64,000 nt of DNA from Scleromitrula shiraiana (lineage: Eukaryota; Ascomycota; Leotiomycetes; Helotiales; Sclerotiniaceae): assembly GCA_028455995.1 (NCBI GenBank), contig JABELC010000005.1, forward strand, positions 2,914,001-2,978,000, written 5' to 3'. The notes beneath the pieces are model-generated. The model ran no database searches. It was given only the letters and a program-made list of their open reading frames with translations, and had not been told where the DNA came from. Every line of letters starts with the position of its first letter. Position 1 is the first letter of the stretch. Made by a program: the position numbers and the translations under genes. Shown here piece by piece: positions 14,557-29,269 of this stretch.

Positions 14557-14693
14557 AATAATTATTACAATTCTAGGGTTTTATATGAATATGGCCTTAA
14601 ACTATAAGGTCAAAACTATTTCTATATAGTTAGTCTTTCTTAGCTAATTCAAATTTAGTTTTTTATAAATCAATAATTTTATTATATTAATAA
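14557..14693 (+). repeat. Family 2 left terminal repeat
   Basis: It starts around AATAATTATTAC and continues through TTCTAGGGTTTTATATGAAT. It contains an inverted repeat, GGCCTTA with TAAGGTC. It is the least mutated of the three copies of this block (others at 21,015-21,155 and about 38,255-38,394). Confidence 0.6.
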
Positions 14694-17600
14694 TTTGATT
14701 TATTTTTTTTTATATAAAACTTTTTTTATTTTAAATATATATTATTTATAATTATTTTAGTTTTTTTAGTTATTTAATTTTTATATTTTTTAATATTTTA
14801 AAGTTATAAAATTATACAAATCTATTTATTAATTATTTATTTATTATTTGTTTATTTATATAAATAAATGCGATTTTAATTTAAAAAATTTTTTTTTATT
14901 TTTTTTTCTTTTTATATCTTTTATTTTATAGAATATTTATTAATGAATAGTTTTTATAGCTTATTTTATTTATTTAATATTAATTTTAATATTTTATTTT
15001 TATTATTATTATTATTATTATAAATAATCTATATAATATTAATAATTTATTAATTAATTTTAATAAAACATAATCTTTAAAAATAATAGTTATTTTATAT
15101 AGTTTTAAAAAGATATTTTAGTTTTTTAATATTAAAATATTTTATTATCAAAAAGTTTTTAAAGTTTTTATTATTATTTTGATTATTATTTTTTATAGTT
15201 AAAATATAGTTTATTTTCAAATTAATTAATAATTTATAATTTTATAAAAAAATGATTAAAAATTAAACAACAAATTTATTAAAGTTTAATAAAGTTTTAA
15301 TATAGTTTTTTAATTTATTTTAGATTTTTGTAATATCTTTTTTTTGATTTTGGATTTAAAAAAAAATTTTAATAATAAAACAAATAAAGATATTAAATTT
15401 ATTATTAATATTTTTCATTTTTATTTCTAAGATTATTAAGATTTTTTATATAATTTTTCTTTTAATAATATAATATTTTTTTTTTAATTTACTTAATAAA
15501 TTATTTATAAGCATTTTACCGATTTTATTTAATAGTTTTAATAAATAATGATTATAATATTGAAAACTTTTTCTATATTTTTTAATATTATAAATAATTA
15601 ATAAATAGCTTTTATTAAATTATATAAATTGATTATAAAAAATTTAATTTATTTAGATTTTTATATTAAATTCATTTTATATATTATTAAATTTGATTAT
15701 AATGATAATATCAAAATTGACTTCTTTAAAAAAAAAGTTAATAATAATTTAAAAGATTTTTTTTAAAATAATGTTTTTGTTTTAATAAATAATAATTTAG
15801 AAAAATAAATAGTTTTTTTTAATAAACTTTAAAAAAATAAATTTATTTTTATATAAAAAAATAAATTTATCTAAAATTTTAAGATTTTTGATATAATCTT
15901 TTTTAAATAAACTTTTAAAATTTTAATAAGAAATTATAATTATAATAATCTAATAAATTCTTTTTAAATTAAGTTTATAAAGAAAAAAAAATTATATTAT
16001 TATATTAAAAATAAATATATATATTATAATAAAAATAATCATTATATCAAAAAATATTTAATTAAAATTATTAATTAAAACTATAAAAGTTAATTAAATT
16101 AATTTAAAGTATTTATATAATATATTTAACGTTATTATTTATAATTAAGATAATAGTTTTGAGTTTAGATATGGTTATAAAAATTTTTAATTCAAGTATT
16201 ATCAAATAAACAATTCTAGTTTTTTTGATAATTCTATTTTTTTTGGCTTTTATTAAATATTTATAATATTTGTTATATTTATCGCGATTTTAATTTTATT
16301 TATAAACTATATTCTAAAAAAAATTAAAAAAATCAAAAAACAAGTATTATTGATATAAATTGATATTAAGAATTTTTATTTAATTTAGATAGATATATTG
16401 ATTTATTTTAAAAATGATTTAAAAAATATTTTGAATTTAAAATTTTTTATATATAATATTTTATTATTAAATAGTTTATTTAATTTGTTATTTTATGATT
16501 TTATAAAATTTAATCAAAACTATATATATTATATTTTTTATTTATTTTAAATGTTTTATAAAAACTTTTATTAATATTTTAATTATATATTATAATAATT
16601 GATATATTTTTAATTTTTTTAAATCTTGATATTTTTTATTAAATAATGATAAAAAGTCTTTTTTTAGTAATATAATCTAAATTATTATTATTTATTTTAA
16701 TATTAAAATATTTAAAATACATTATTTTAAATTCATTTTATTCTTTTTTATTAAATTTAATATTGATATTATTTTAAATATATTATAATTATAATTATAT
16801 AATTTATATATATATTATATTAATAATAATTTAATCTTCGATTTTTTTTATATTTATAATATTATATATTTTTCATTTTATTATTATATATATAAAGATT
16901 TTTAAAGAAAACTTCAACTTTTTCTTTTTAAATTTTAATAATTTTATTTTGTTTATATAAAATCAATATAATTTTTAAAATCAAAATAATCAAATTTCTA
17001 TTTATAATAAAAAATATTATAAATAAAGAATTTTTTTATTTATTGTTAAAAATAAAAAATAACATATTTAAAGATTTGAATTCAAATAATAAAATTTTGA
17101 ATATTAAAAATTCAAATAATAAAGATAGAAATAATAATTTAATCTTTAAAATTAATATTATAAAGAGTTTTAATAAAAATAGATTGATAATTTATTTGCT
17201 ATAATCTAAATTTATTAAAATTATAATTAATTAATATTATATAATAATACTTTGCTTTTTATAAAATATTATAAATAAATTATTTATTATCTTTATTTTT
17301 AAAAAAAAGGCCAATTTTGATGGATTAATTAAAATATATATTCTATTAACTTTTTCAATATTATTTTATTATAAATAAAAAAGTATTTAAATGAAATAAT
17401 TTATATTAAATCGTTTATTAAATAATATTTATATAAATTAAAAAGTTATTATTATAAATTTATAGTAAAATATTTTAAAAAATATAATTTTTTATAAAAG
17501 TATTAAAATTTAATTAAACTTTGAATTATATAAATTTTTTAATAATTATTTTCAAATTTTCGATTTCAATAAAGTTTTAAATAAAGATATTAATAAATAT

Positions 17601-20600
17601 ATAAAAGCTAAACTAAATTATTATTAAAATATCAAAGTTTTATTAATATCTTTTTCAAAAATTTAATTAATATTTTATTTAAAGATATTATTATAAATAT
17701 TAATATTAATTTAAAATTTAGATTCGAATGTTTTTATAGTAGAAATCGTTCTTTTATAATTAAGTAGTATAAAGTTATTTATAAATATATTAACAATAAT
17801 ATAAAAAAAGAATTCATCCAAAAATCTATATTATTTATAATAATATTAAAATCTTTAATAAAGAAATATAAAAAATATATATTTAAATAATTACATAAAA
17901 TAAAATTCTTTATAAAATTCAATATATTTATAATTTTTAATAGTATTTATTTAAAAAAAAAGAATAAATAAAAGACTATATTTATTATTTAATATAAATT
18001 ATATAAATATATGATTATTTTTTTTTAATTTATATAATGCTTTAATTTATTTCTAAGCCTTTATTAATAATTCTTTTTTTAATTTTTTAAATATTACTAT
18101 TTTCATTTATTTTGATAATATCTTAATTTTTTTTATGAATAAAAATAATTATAAAGATTATATATAAGAGATTTTAAAAAAGCTTTATAAAATAAACCTT
18201 CATTTTAATATCAATAAATATAAATTTAATATAATAAAAATAAAATATTTAAAATTAATTATATTCAATAATAAGATTTTTATGAATTCAAATAAAATTA
18301 GAATTATTATTAATTAGAAGATTTTAATTTAATGAAAGAAATTATAAAGTTTTTTAATTTTATAAATTTTTATTAATAGTTTATTGAAAAATATTTTAAA
18401 ATAATAAATTTATGATTAAATTTATTATAGAAAAATATTTTTAATAGTAATTTTTGATTTATTAAAAAGCATTTAAAAAATTAAAAATATTATTTATTTT
18501 TATTTCAATATTGAAATATTATAATCTAAATTTTAAAATAATTATAAAAATCAATATTTTTAATTAAATATTCAAAAATATATTATTATACAAACAATTT
18601 AATAATAAATAATAATTAATAATCCTTTATTTATCTTTTTATTTTTTATAAAAATATAATTATAATATTTATAATAAAAAAATATTAATTATAATAAAAA
18701 TATTCGAAAAAATTAAAATTAAAATTAAAAAGAATGAATAATTTCTATATTTTATTAAATTTTAAAATTTTTTAATATTTTATAATTATAAAATAATTTA
18801 ATATTTATTAAATATAATAACCTAAATTTTGAAATAAATATAATTTTTATATTTATTATTAATTTAACATAAAACTAATTTAATTTAATATATTAAATCA
18901 ATTTTTTAAAAGAAAATTAATATTTAAAAATATAAATAATGATTATATAAATTAATATTAATAAATTCTATTATAATTTAATAAAATAAATTTATATATT
19001 TTAAATTTATTTAAATTAAATATAGTTAAAAATTATTTTAAATATTCAACTTTTAATTGATATAATTATTAATAAAATATATAAATAATTAAATTTTATT
19101 ATACATGTAATTTAAATAATTTAATTAAAAAAAGTTATAGATTTATTTTTAAAAATTATTCAAATTTTTATAATTGATTTTATTTATAATTTGCTTTATA
19201 AAAAAAAATTATTTATTTTTTAAATAAAAAAAAAATGATATAAATTCTTTATTATGATTATTTTATTTTATTAATAAATTATTTAAATTATATAAAATAT
19301 ATTGAAATAATTTAATATAAAATATTATTTACTTTATAAAAAATTATTATATTTATTTACATTTAAAAATTTTATATTTAACTTTATAAAATTTATTATA
19401 TTTCTTAAAAATATTCTATTATATTTGATTAAATATTATTATTAATTATATTATTTTTTTATTAAAATATTAATATTATAATATAATATATAAATATATT
19501 TTAATAATTATTAATCATTTAATTAAAATATATTATTTTATCTTCATTATTTTTTTAAATATCATGTTATATATTTAATAAATACTTTTATTTTCTAAGT
19601 TTAAAATCTATAAAGTATCTTTGATATTATAATAAATAATTAAAGGATTTAATTTATATCAATATTTTAAAAACAATTGTATAAATAATTAAAAATAAAT
19701 TTATTATTTAATTTTACATTTTATTTATAAATAATTTGTTAATTAAAACATTTAAATCAAATGATAAAATATATTTAAATAAATTTTTTATTTTTTTATA
19801 AAATAATTAAATTAATTAATTATTTTTAATTAAATTCATTTTAAATAATATTTTATTTAAATTGATTTCAATATCACAATTTTTTGTGAATTATAATTTT
19901 ATTTTTAAATTAAAAATAAAATTCTTTTTTTTCTAATTAATATTTATAATATAAAAACAAAATATTTATTTATAAATTTATTAATATTATATTTTTAAAA
20001 AATTATTAATTTTGTATACAAATTTATAATATTAATATAAAAAATTTAATTTAAATATATTAATTATCTAAAATATAAAATAAAGAATAAAGTTTTTTTA
20101 AATATAAAAAATGTTTAGATTATTTATTAAATAATTAAATTTAATAATATATATTATTTATATAAACTATTAATAATTTATTTTAATACATATTAATCAA
20201 AATCATTAAAAAAATATCAAATATTTTTAGTTTTCTATATATTATTTTTGATATTAGTTTTAATAAACTTTTTTTTCAAATCATTTATAATTAATAAATC
20301 TTTTAATTTTAAATATCAAAATAACAATATTTTTTTAAAAAATAATAATATTATAAATAATTATATTAAACAAAAATTCAAAAAAATATCAAATATTAAA
20401 AAATTAAAAAATAAAATATATTTTTTCAAAACTCAATAAAAAAACTATAATTTAATATTTATTTAAAAAGATTATATATAAAAATACAAAAATTAATTAT
20501 ATGATTTTTATAAACAATTCAAAAATATATTAAAATATGAATTAATATAATTCATAAAATAAAAATCTTTAAAAATTAAAAAAAAATATATATAATTATT

Positions 20601-20784
20601 TAATTTTCAATTATTATAAAAATTTATATTTTATATATAACTTGATTCTATATTAATATAGATAATATATAAAGTTAAATATAAAATATAATTTTTTATA
20701 TTTAATAAATATAATTCAAAATATCAAAAATAATTATTTTATAGATAAAATTTTATAATAAAATATAATATATAAATTATATGA

Positions 20785-20882
20785 AATTGAATAGAAATAT
20801 ATAAAAAATATATAAAAATATATAAAAATATATAAAAATATATAAAAATATATAAAAATATATAAAAATATATAAAAATATA
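20785..20882. repeat. Minisatellite, (AAAAATATAT)n
   Basis: About nine near-perfect 10-bp units inside the 3' part of family 2. A shorter array of the same unit sits at the same place in the second copy (about 38,065-38,122), so the array belongs to the element and has changed length since the copies separated. Confidence 0.85.
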
Positions 20883-21014
20883 AAATAATAATATAATATT
20901 ATTATAAAAATTATATTAATATTTTTTTTTTTTCATATTTTTTTTAATCTAGTTTTTAAAGCTTTATTTTTATTTATTTATTTTTAATTAATTAGAATAT
21001 ACGATTTAAAAAGT

Positions 21015-21155
21015 AATAATTATTACAATTTTAAAGTTTTATATAAATATAGTTTTAGACTATAAAACCAAAACCACTTTTATATAGTCGGTTTTTTTTA
21101 GCTAGTTTAGATTTAGTTTTTTATGAATTAATAACTTTATTATTTTGACAATAAT
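21015..21155 (+). repeat. Family 2 right terminal repeat
   Basis: It aligns with 14,557-14,693 along its whole length. Differences are mostly C/T and G/A. Shared blocks include TTTTATATRAATAT, CTATATAGTY and TTTAGTTTTTTAT. Confidence 0.6.
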
Positions 21156-24100
21156 AAAAAATAATCAAAAATAAATAAAAAATACTAAAAAATATTAAAA
21201 ATATTAAAAATATTAAAGCGACATTATTAAAAAAAGATTTTATAAAAAATATTAATATTTTGTATAATAAAGAATAAGATTTCTTTATATTAATTAATAA
21301 TTATGATTAATCTTTTAATATTTTTAAAAATTAAATAAAAATTAAATATAAATAATATAAATAGTTTTTAGAGATTTCTATATTTTATTTATATATTATA
21401 TCATTATAATTATTAAATAAAAAGAATAATGATTTTATTATTAATGATTTAACAAAATATTTAATTAATTATTTATTTAAAAAATAAGAATATTTTAATA
21501 AAATAATTAATTAGTTATTTTAATAGAATAATCAATGATTTTGATATAATAATTTTCATTATATGATATATATTATTAATTGTTTTTATATATAATTAAT
21601 AGAAATTACATCATTGAACAGATTTTAAAAAGTAGTTATTTAATAAAATTATAATAATTAATTATTTTAATATAATAATTGATTATTTTAATATAATGAT
21701 TTTGATTATATAATGAGTTTTATAAATTATTATTATATATATAAAGTAATAGAGATATATAAAAAGGTAATAATTTTTATTTGTAGTTATTTTAGAGATA
21801 ATGATTTTTATTATAATTATTTTAAAATTGATGATTTTTATTATAATTATATCAAAAATAATGATTTTTATTATGACTATTTTAAAAGTAATGATTTTGT
21901 TATGATTATTTTATTGATGATGATTTTATTATGATTATTTTAATAATCATAATTTTATTATAGTTGTTTTAATGATAATGATTTTTATTATAATTGTATT
22001 TTTATTATAATTATTTTAAATATACTTATTTATATAATTTTATCTAATGGATTTATATATAATAATTATTATAATTTAAAGTATGTAGATAATAATTAAA
22101 ATTATATTAAATATAATAAATATAATAATAAATTTATTGATATAATATTTTATAATTATTAAAATAATAAGATATATATTAATATTAATAACAATTAAAA
22201 TAATAATATCTATATCAATAATAATAATAATAATAATCAAGCAATGTTAATTTATATAGTTATAAATTAATATTAATAATTATAGATATATTTTAAATAA
22301 TTATTGGTAATTATGAATATAATATACATAATTATTAATTAATTATCAATTAATTATCATTTAATTATTAATTAAAAATTAATTTCTTATAAAATAATAT
22401 TATTTAATAATGAATTAATAACTAATGCTATTAAGCTGAATCTAGTTTATAGTTATTAATATAAAAAAATTTCGATACATATAATAAACTATAATATTAG
22501 ACTATATTAACCTTTAATTAATATAAATTAAAAACGAACTAAAACTTTTTTCGTTAATAAAGCTCTATAAATTATTTTTACTTTTTGTTAACTTTAAAAA
22601 TATTTAAATTAATTTTAATATTTTTATTTTATTTGAATATTTTATTCATTTTTCTATATTTTTTATAAAATCTAAAAATATAGATATATTTATTCTACAT
22701 TTAAGAAATATATAATCTTAAAATTATATCATATTATTTTCTTTTTTATGAATATATAATTTATAGTATTTTAATTATAAAAGATTTACTATATTTTCTT
22801 CTTTATTTAATAATACTTTTTTATAAAATATATATATTTCTTTTTTATATTAATCTATATTTCAATTTTAATTTATATTTTCCATTAAGAAAATATTTTT
22901 TAATTATAATATATTATATATATTAAATTAATTCTAAATTAATAAAGTTCAATATTATATTTAAATTAATCATAATAATAATAATAAATGAAATTTTATT
23001 AAGAATAATTTATAAGGATTTCTTTAAAATTATAGTTTAAAAATAAGTTATATATTTTTTTTTATTTATCAATAAAATATAATAAATAAATATTATTAAT
23101 TATAAATTTATATTGTATAAACTTTGTTTTATTAATTTATTTATCTTTATTTATTATTTTTTAATTAATAATATAGATTTCTATCTTAATTTATTTAATA
23201 ATAATATTATTTTATATATTTATTCTAATAGTATATCTTAAATAATGAAATAATAAATAATATTATTCATTAAATTATATTTCAATAAAAATATTTAATT
23301 CTAAAAATATAAAAAAATCTTAAATTAAATCTAAAAATCGATTTAATTTTAATAAATTTATCATCATCTTTTTTTATCATCCTTATTAATAAAACAAACT
23401 GTTATTTTTTAAACTATAATCTCTAATCTAATAATTTAAATTTTTATATTTCAAAAAAAATTCTTTTCAATAACATTTTTTTTATTTATTTAAGGAATTT
23501 CTAAATACTTCATAGTTTTTCATTTTTTAATAATATTAATATTAATCTTTAATATTTTAAAATCTTTTTATAAATTATTATCTAAAATAAAAGATATTTA
23601 TTTTTATTTTATATTAAATAGTTTTTTTATTATTATTTTTTTATTATTATTATCAATTACTTGTTTTACTCTTTTTCAAATTAAAAAAAATAAAAGTTTC
23701 TCGATTCTCGATAATTATCGAATATTAAAGATTTTGTTTTTCTTTAAATTTTAGAAAAAAAGATTAAGTTTTTTATTAATTTAGTTTTTTAGTTTTTTAT
23801 TATTGTTTAAACTCAAAATTTAATAATATTTATAATTGATTTAAATTTGCAATAAAATATTTTTTGATAAAATGTAGATGTTATTCAAATAAAGTTTATA
23901 ACTTTTAAATGAATAATTAATTTATTGAATTTGATTATATATTTTTTTATTTATAATATTATATTAATAAATTATTTTTGTTTTATATTAAAAAAATAAT
24001 TATAATATAAATAAGATATGATAATTTAAAATAAAGATTAATATATTATCTATAATTATTATTAAAGAAAAGAATTTTAATTAAAAATAAAAATTCCATT

Positions 24101-26415
24101 TATAAAAATGAGCTTTTTCTAATTTGGTCATATATTTATGTCTGGATGCTTTAAGCATTTGTTTTTCTTTAAATATTATTCTTTAATAATTATTTAAATT
24201 TTGATATATAATAATATAAATTATAATTAAATAAATATTTAATATTATTAAAGATTGATTTAAAATATTTAATAAAATATATCTAGTTTTATTTAGAAAA
24301 ATAAATATAAATTATATTTATAGACATTATATTATATAATTTTATTTAAATATCAAATATTATTAAAAGAAAATAAAAAAAAAAGAAAAATAGATTTATT
24401 TATATTAAAAACAATTTATATTTTTTATTAGAATATAATAATCAAATAATAAAATATATAATATAAATTAAGAAAGAAATATTAATATAATTCAAAAAAC
24501 TATATTAAATAATTAATTAAATATAAAATAATTGATAAAAATAATTAAAACAAATGATTAAAACAAATAACTAAAATAAATGATTAAAAAAATATCAAAA
24601 TTTTATATATATATATATTAATTTAAAATATTATTTATATAATTATTTTAGAAAAAACATTTATTTATTATTAGATTTTAATTCATAATTAAAAATATAC
24701 ATATTTATAGTAATATTAAAATTAATAATGATATTATAATTTAATATAATAATTTTTCTTTATAAAATTATTTTAAATATTATTATTAATATTTAATTAT
24801 TATATAATGAAAATCAATTTATTAATATTGATATAAATTAATTAATAATATTTGGTTTTAATAAAAAATTATTTGATTTTATTTTTTTAATCTTAATTTC
24901 AATATTAATTTAAAAATTAAGATATTTATAAAAATAAAAATTTTCTTATTCTAAAAATATAAAATTATTAATAATTGGAATTAAAAATATATTATTTTTA
25001 TTAATAATGAATTTTTATTTTATTATATTTTTTAAAAACAAAAGAAATATAATGATTGTTTTTTGAATTTATTTATAATATTTATAAATAATAATGTTTA
25101 TAATAATTTTAATCTATATTTATATTGTTTTTATTTTTTAATATTAATATGAAATAATGTAATTTAATAAATATTTAATTTTAAATTCTTTTTAATATCT
25201 TCAATTTTAAGTAATTTGTTTTTATACAACTTTTTTTATCTAATAAAAATAGGATTTTCGAGAAAAAAGTTTTTATTATTATTTTTTTAATTATAATATA
25301 TAAATTTATAAATAAATTATTATTATTAAAATTAAAAAAACTATTATTATTAATCAATAAGAATATATCAATACATTTTAATCTTGATTTATTTTAATCT
25401 TTTTTATTTTATTTTATTTATTTTTATTTTATTTATTTTTTTATTAAATACATTTTTAATTTTAAATATAATTTTATTAATTATCATTTTATATTAAAAA
25501 TAAAATAGCATTTTTTCAAAATTTACTATATATTTACTTTTTTGAAATTTGAAACAAAAAATGATATTAAAAAGATTATTTTAAATATTATTATGAATTG
25601 ATAATTTTTTTTTTTTTTGAATTTGTATTAAATATATTTCATATATAAATATAGTTTTAATATATCGTTTTTAAAATAATTTATTTTGATTAATAATATT
25701 TTAATTGCAAAAACAATAAAGTTAAATAAAATTAATAATTAATTATTATTTTTTGTTTTTCATAAAATTTTATATATATATTTTATTTTCATTTATTGTT
25801 TAATTATATATTATTAAATGATATTTAAATCATGATTATATTTTTATTTAATTGTTTTCTTACTTGATTGATAATTAGAATTTGTATTATTATTATTAAA
25901 ACAAAATCAAAATATCAAATTACTAGATTAAAAAAACTAAAGTTGTTAATTTAATTATAATTAATAATATTATAAAATTAAGTTTTAATAATATTAAAAT
26001 AATTAAAAATAATTAAAATTAAAATAAATAAAAAGAATAAAAAAAAGAAATCAATTTTAAATTTAAAATTTATTATAAAAAAGTTATAATTTAAAAATTG
26101 AAATAATATTAATTATAATATTTTAAGAATTAATGATTATATTTTATTAATCTTTTTAAAAAATAAAGTTGAAATTATATAATTATAATATATATAATTT
26201 TATATATTAAAATTTTGATATTAATAGAATATTATATTTTTAAAAAAAAACAATAATATTCAAATTAAAAAATATAGTATTATTATAAGAAAGAAGTTTA
26301 TAACTAAATAAATAAAAAAATATAATATATATATAAAAGAAATTGAAAAACATATCAATAAAAAAGCATAGTATCATATTAAAAAAAAGGTATTTGATAT
26401 AATCCTTAAAAGATG
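21156..26415. other. Degraded repeat DNA, partly family 1-like
   Basis: No intact gene is present. At 21,690-22,020 lies a tandem array listed separately, which resembles the D/F/Y/N-coding tract of family 1, so part of this stretch is probably a related dead retrotransposon. Two slightly GC-richer islets remain. One, at 23,698-23,725, contains the perfect palindrome TCGATAATTATCGA; the other is at 24,105-24,170. Neither gives a recognisable protein or RNA. The remainder is A/T-rich with stops throughout. Confidence 0.4.
21690..22020 (+). repeat. Tandem ~30-bp repeats encoding NDFYYNYFK-like units
   Basis: A plus-strand frame at 21,713-21,934 (73 codons) repeats the peptide pattern NDFYYNYFK four times with small changes (IDDFYYNYI, NNDFYYDYF, SNDF). 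The DNA unit is about 30 bp, of the type AATGATTTTTATTATAATTA. The array continues beyond the frame's stop to about 22,020 in shifted or stop-broken form. The same D/F/Y/N pattern is hidden in family 1 copies A, B and C, so this is probably part of a related retrotransposon protein rather than a host gene. Confidence 0.55.
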
Positions 26416-26765
26416 TAATTTTAATAATTTTGATAATTTTAATAATTTTAATAATTTTAATAATTTTAATAATTTTAATAATTTTAATAATTTTAATAAT
26501 TTTAATAATTTTAATAAAATAATTTTAATAATTTTAATAATTTTAATAATTTTAATAATTTTAATAATTTTAATAATTTTAATAATTTTAATAATTTTAA
26601 TAATTTTAATAATTTTAATAATTTTAATAATTTTAATAATTTTAATAATTTTAATAATTTTAATAATTTTAATAATTTTAATAATTTTAATAATTTTAAT
26701 AATTTTAATAATTTTAATAATTTTAATAATTTTAATAATTTTAATAATGTTAATAATTTTAATAA
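26416..26765. repeat. 350-bp minisatellite, (AATAATTTT)n
   Basis: About 38 copies of a 9-bp unit in near-perfect register, with single variants (GATAATTTT near 26,431 and AATAATGTT near 26,745) and one interruption near 26,515-26,525. Because the unit is three codons long it leaves frames open, but there is no sign that it is translated. Confidence 0.9.
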
Positions 26766-27500
26766 AATAAGTTTTATTAAAAATTATAAAAAATATATAT
26801 CAAAATTTCATAATTATATTTTAAATTTAAATATATAATTTATAATAAATATTAATATTATTAATATAATAAAAACAATAATAAATACATGTTTAAAAAT
26901 AATTAAAAAATTTAAAATTAAAGAATTATTTAATATAATTATTAATAAAATCTTTCTTTTTTGCAATAAAAATAAATTTATAGAATTCTTATAATTAAAT
27001 CAATATAAAAAAAAACTCATTATTTTAAATTAAAAAAATAAAAGAATTAATCAAATTTTTATATAAAAACTTTTTTAATTTATTTAATAAAAGAAATTAT
27101 AAAAAAAAATTTATTATGATTATTATTATTAGAATTCATTATATTTATTAATATATTATAATATATATATAAATTAATAATTATAAATAATAAATATATT
27201 AAAACTAAATAATAATAAGATTTTTTATAATTTATCAAAATAATTTAAAATGATTACAAAATAAAGAGATATAATTTTTATAGATTAATTAAAATTTCTT
27301 TTTTTTAATTTGATTATTCTATATTGAAAGTTATTTTGATAATATTTATACTAAAGAATTTTATTAACTTTTTATAATAATTGATAATAAATTAATTTAT
27401 AGTTAATTAAAGTAGTTTTTGAAAAAGATTTTATTTAGATTAACTTGATTTTTTTTTTAAATTGATTTTATTTATTTGATAAATTTTTAATTAAAACTTT
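26766..27500. other. AT-rich DNA, nothing recognised
   Basis: A/T-rich sequence between the minisatellite and the family 3 fragment, with no gene, RNA or terminal repeat visible. Confidence 0.4.
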
Positions 27501-29110
27501 TATTTTAAAAATATAGAGTTTTATTATAAAAATAATTAATTGATTAAAAAATAAAAATAAAAATAAATAAATAAAAAAAGAAATTTTCAGAAAAATATTA
27601 TAATCTAAATGAATAATTAATAATTACTTATAAATTAATAAATTATCAATTTATAAATTATTTTAAAAAATATTAAAATCAAAATTTAAGATTTCTAAAA
27701 ATCTAAAAATTTCATAAAATTAATTAAAATTAAAAGAATTAATATTTATTATATTCTTTTTTTATTTTTTAAATTAGTTATTATATTTTAAATAAACATT
27801 TTTAAAAATAATATTAATATAAAATAAATTATAATAATACTTAAAAATAAAAAAGCTTTTTTTTAAAATATTGAAAAATAGTTTGAATTAATCAATTTTG
27901 ATTTGATTTAAAATAAATTTTTTTTTTTTTTTAAAAGTTTTAAAATATATTTAATATTATATTTATAAATAAAAATCTTCACAATCTAATAATTATTTTT
28001 ATTATAAAATTATCAAATAAAGACTTTATTATAATTATAATAAAAATTTATATATTAGATTTTTTTATAAGAAATAAAATATTGAAAATAAAATTATATT
28101 ATTCTAACATATTTAAAAAAATAAAAAATAAATTAAAATGATTTTTTATAACACTTTTATTATCGATTTTAATAATCAAAAAATATAAAAGTAACTCGTC
28201 AAAAAAGAATCTAGACTTTTAATAAATATTTTATTAATAAATATTTTCTTTAAAAAAAATAAAGATTTATATTGATTTTTATAATAGAAATTATAAATTG
28301 AAAGAAAATTATATATTATATTATTAATTTTACATTATTGAAATATGAATTATTTAAATTAATATTATAAAAATAATTAAAAATATCAATGTTATTAAAA
28401 AATATATTTAATTAAAATATATTATCATAATATTTGTAATTTAAAAGTAAAAATTAAAAAGTAGATTTATATTATTTTAAAATATAAATTAATAATAAAG
28501 AATTTAATATAATAATTAATAATTAATAATAATTATTATATATATAAAAATTTAAAATTATTCAAAATTTCAACTTTTATTTTATAATATATAATATTTA
28601 ATTTATTTAGATATTGTTATTATTATTGATTTTATTATATATTATAATATAGATTATTAAAAATATATAAATTTTAATAAAAACTTTTTTAAACTTTTTT
28701 TTATAATTTCAATTTAATAATATTAAAGATTATTTTAAATCAAAATAATAAAATATCTATTTATTATATATATAATTAATAAAATGAAAAAAATTAATCT
28801 ATATTTAATTAAATTCTTTATTTTTTATCAATTAGTTTTAAAATAATTATTTTGAAAAAGCTTAATAATTATTTTTTTTTTAAAAGAAATTGTTTTTTAG
28901 ATCTAATAATATAAATCAATTTCTTTTATAACTTGATTTTAATAATTAAAAAAAAAATTAAATATTGAATATAAAAATAATAATTTTTGATTTTATTATT
29001 ATTAAAAAAATAAATAAACTTTTTAAAAAATAAATTTAAATTATTATAATATTTTCTTTTTTATTTCAAATTTGATTTTTATCAAGATTTTCTTTACTTT
29101 AAAATAATTT
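27501..29110. repeat. Family 3 fragment, interrupted by copy A
   Basis: From about 27,760 it aligns with 7,640-9,245. Matching blocks include AAAGTTTTAAAATATATTTAAT and the terminal TTTACTTTAAAATAATTT. The match stops at 29,110, exactly where the TG of copy A's LTR begins, so copy A or its predecessor was inserted into this family 3 copy. The left limit is approximate. Confidence 0.5.
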
Positions 29111-29269
29111 TGTTTATATAACTCCAAAAATATAGAACTATATAATATTGAGTATTCCTTGTATTATATTATTATATTTGAGAAAATCAAAAAAATATTA
29201 TATATTATTAAAAATATATATTTTCTTAATAAAGATATAATATAAAATTATATATTGATTATATAAATA
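29111..29269 (+). repeat. Family 1 LTR, 5' LTR of copy A
   Basis: It begins TGTTTATATAACTCC and ends at the ATA that stands for ACA in better-preserved copies. It is collinear with the other six LTR copies in the window. Confidence 0.75.

Larger units (their letters stand above)
14557..21155 (+). mobile_element. Family 2 element, probable LTR retrotransposon (RIP-degraded)
   Basis: Direct repeats of about 140 bp bound this 6.6 kb segment (14,557-14,693 and 21,015-21,155). Its 3' third, from about 18,930, recurs at 36,167-38,394 in the same order. Matching ends plus internal sequence suggest an LTR element. However, canonical TG/CA ends and a target-site duplication could not be fixed, so a LINE-like element whose 3' end is repeated is not excluded. 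The 63-codon open frame at 20,248-20,439 (N/K/F-rich) has a stop-broken counterpart near 37,545-37,720 and is not a convincing gene. No reverse transcriptase motif is readable. Confidence 0.5.
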
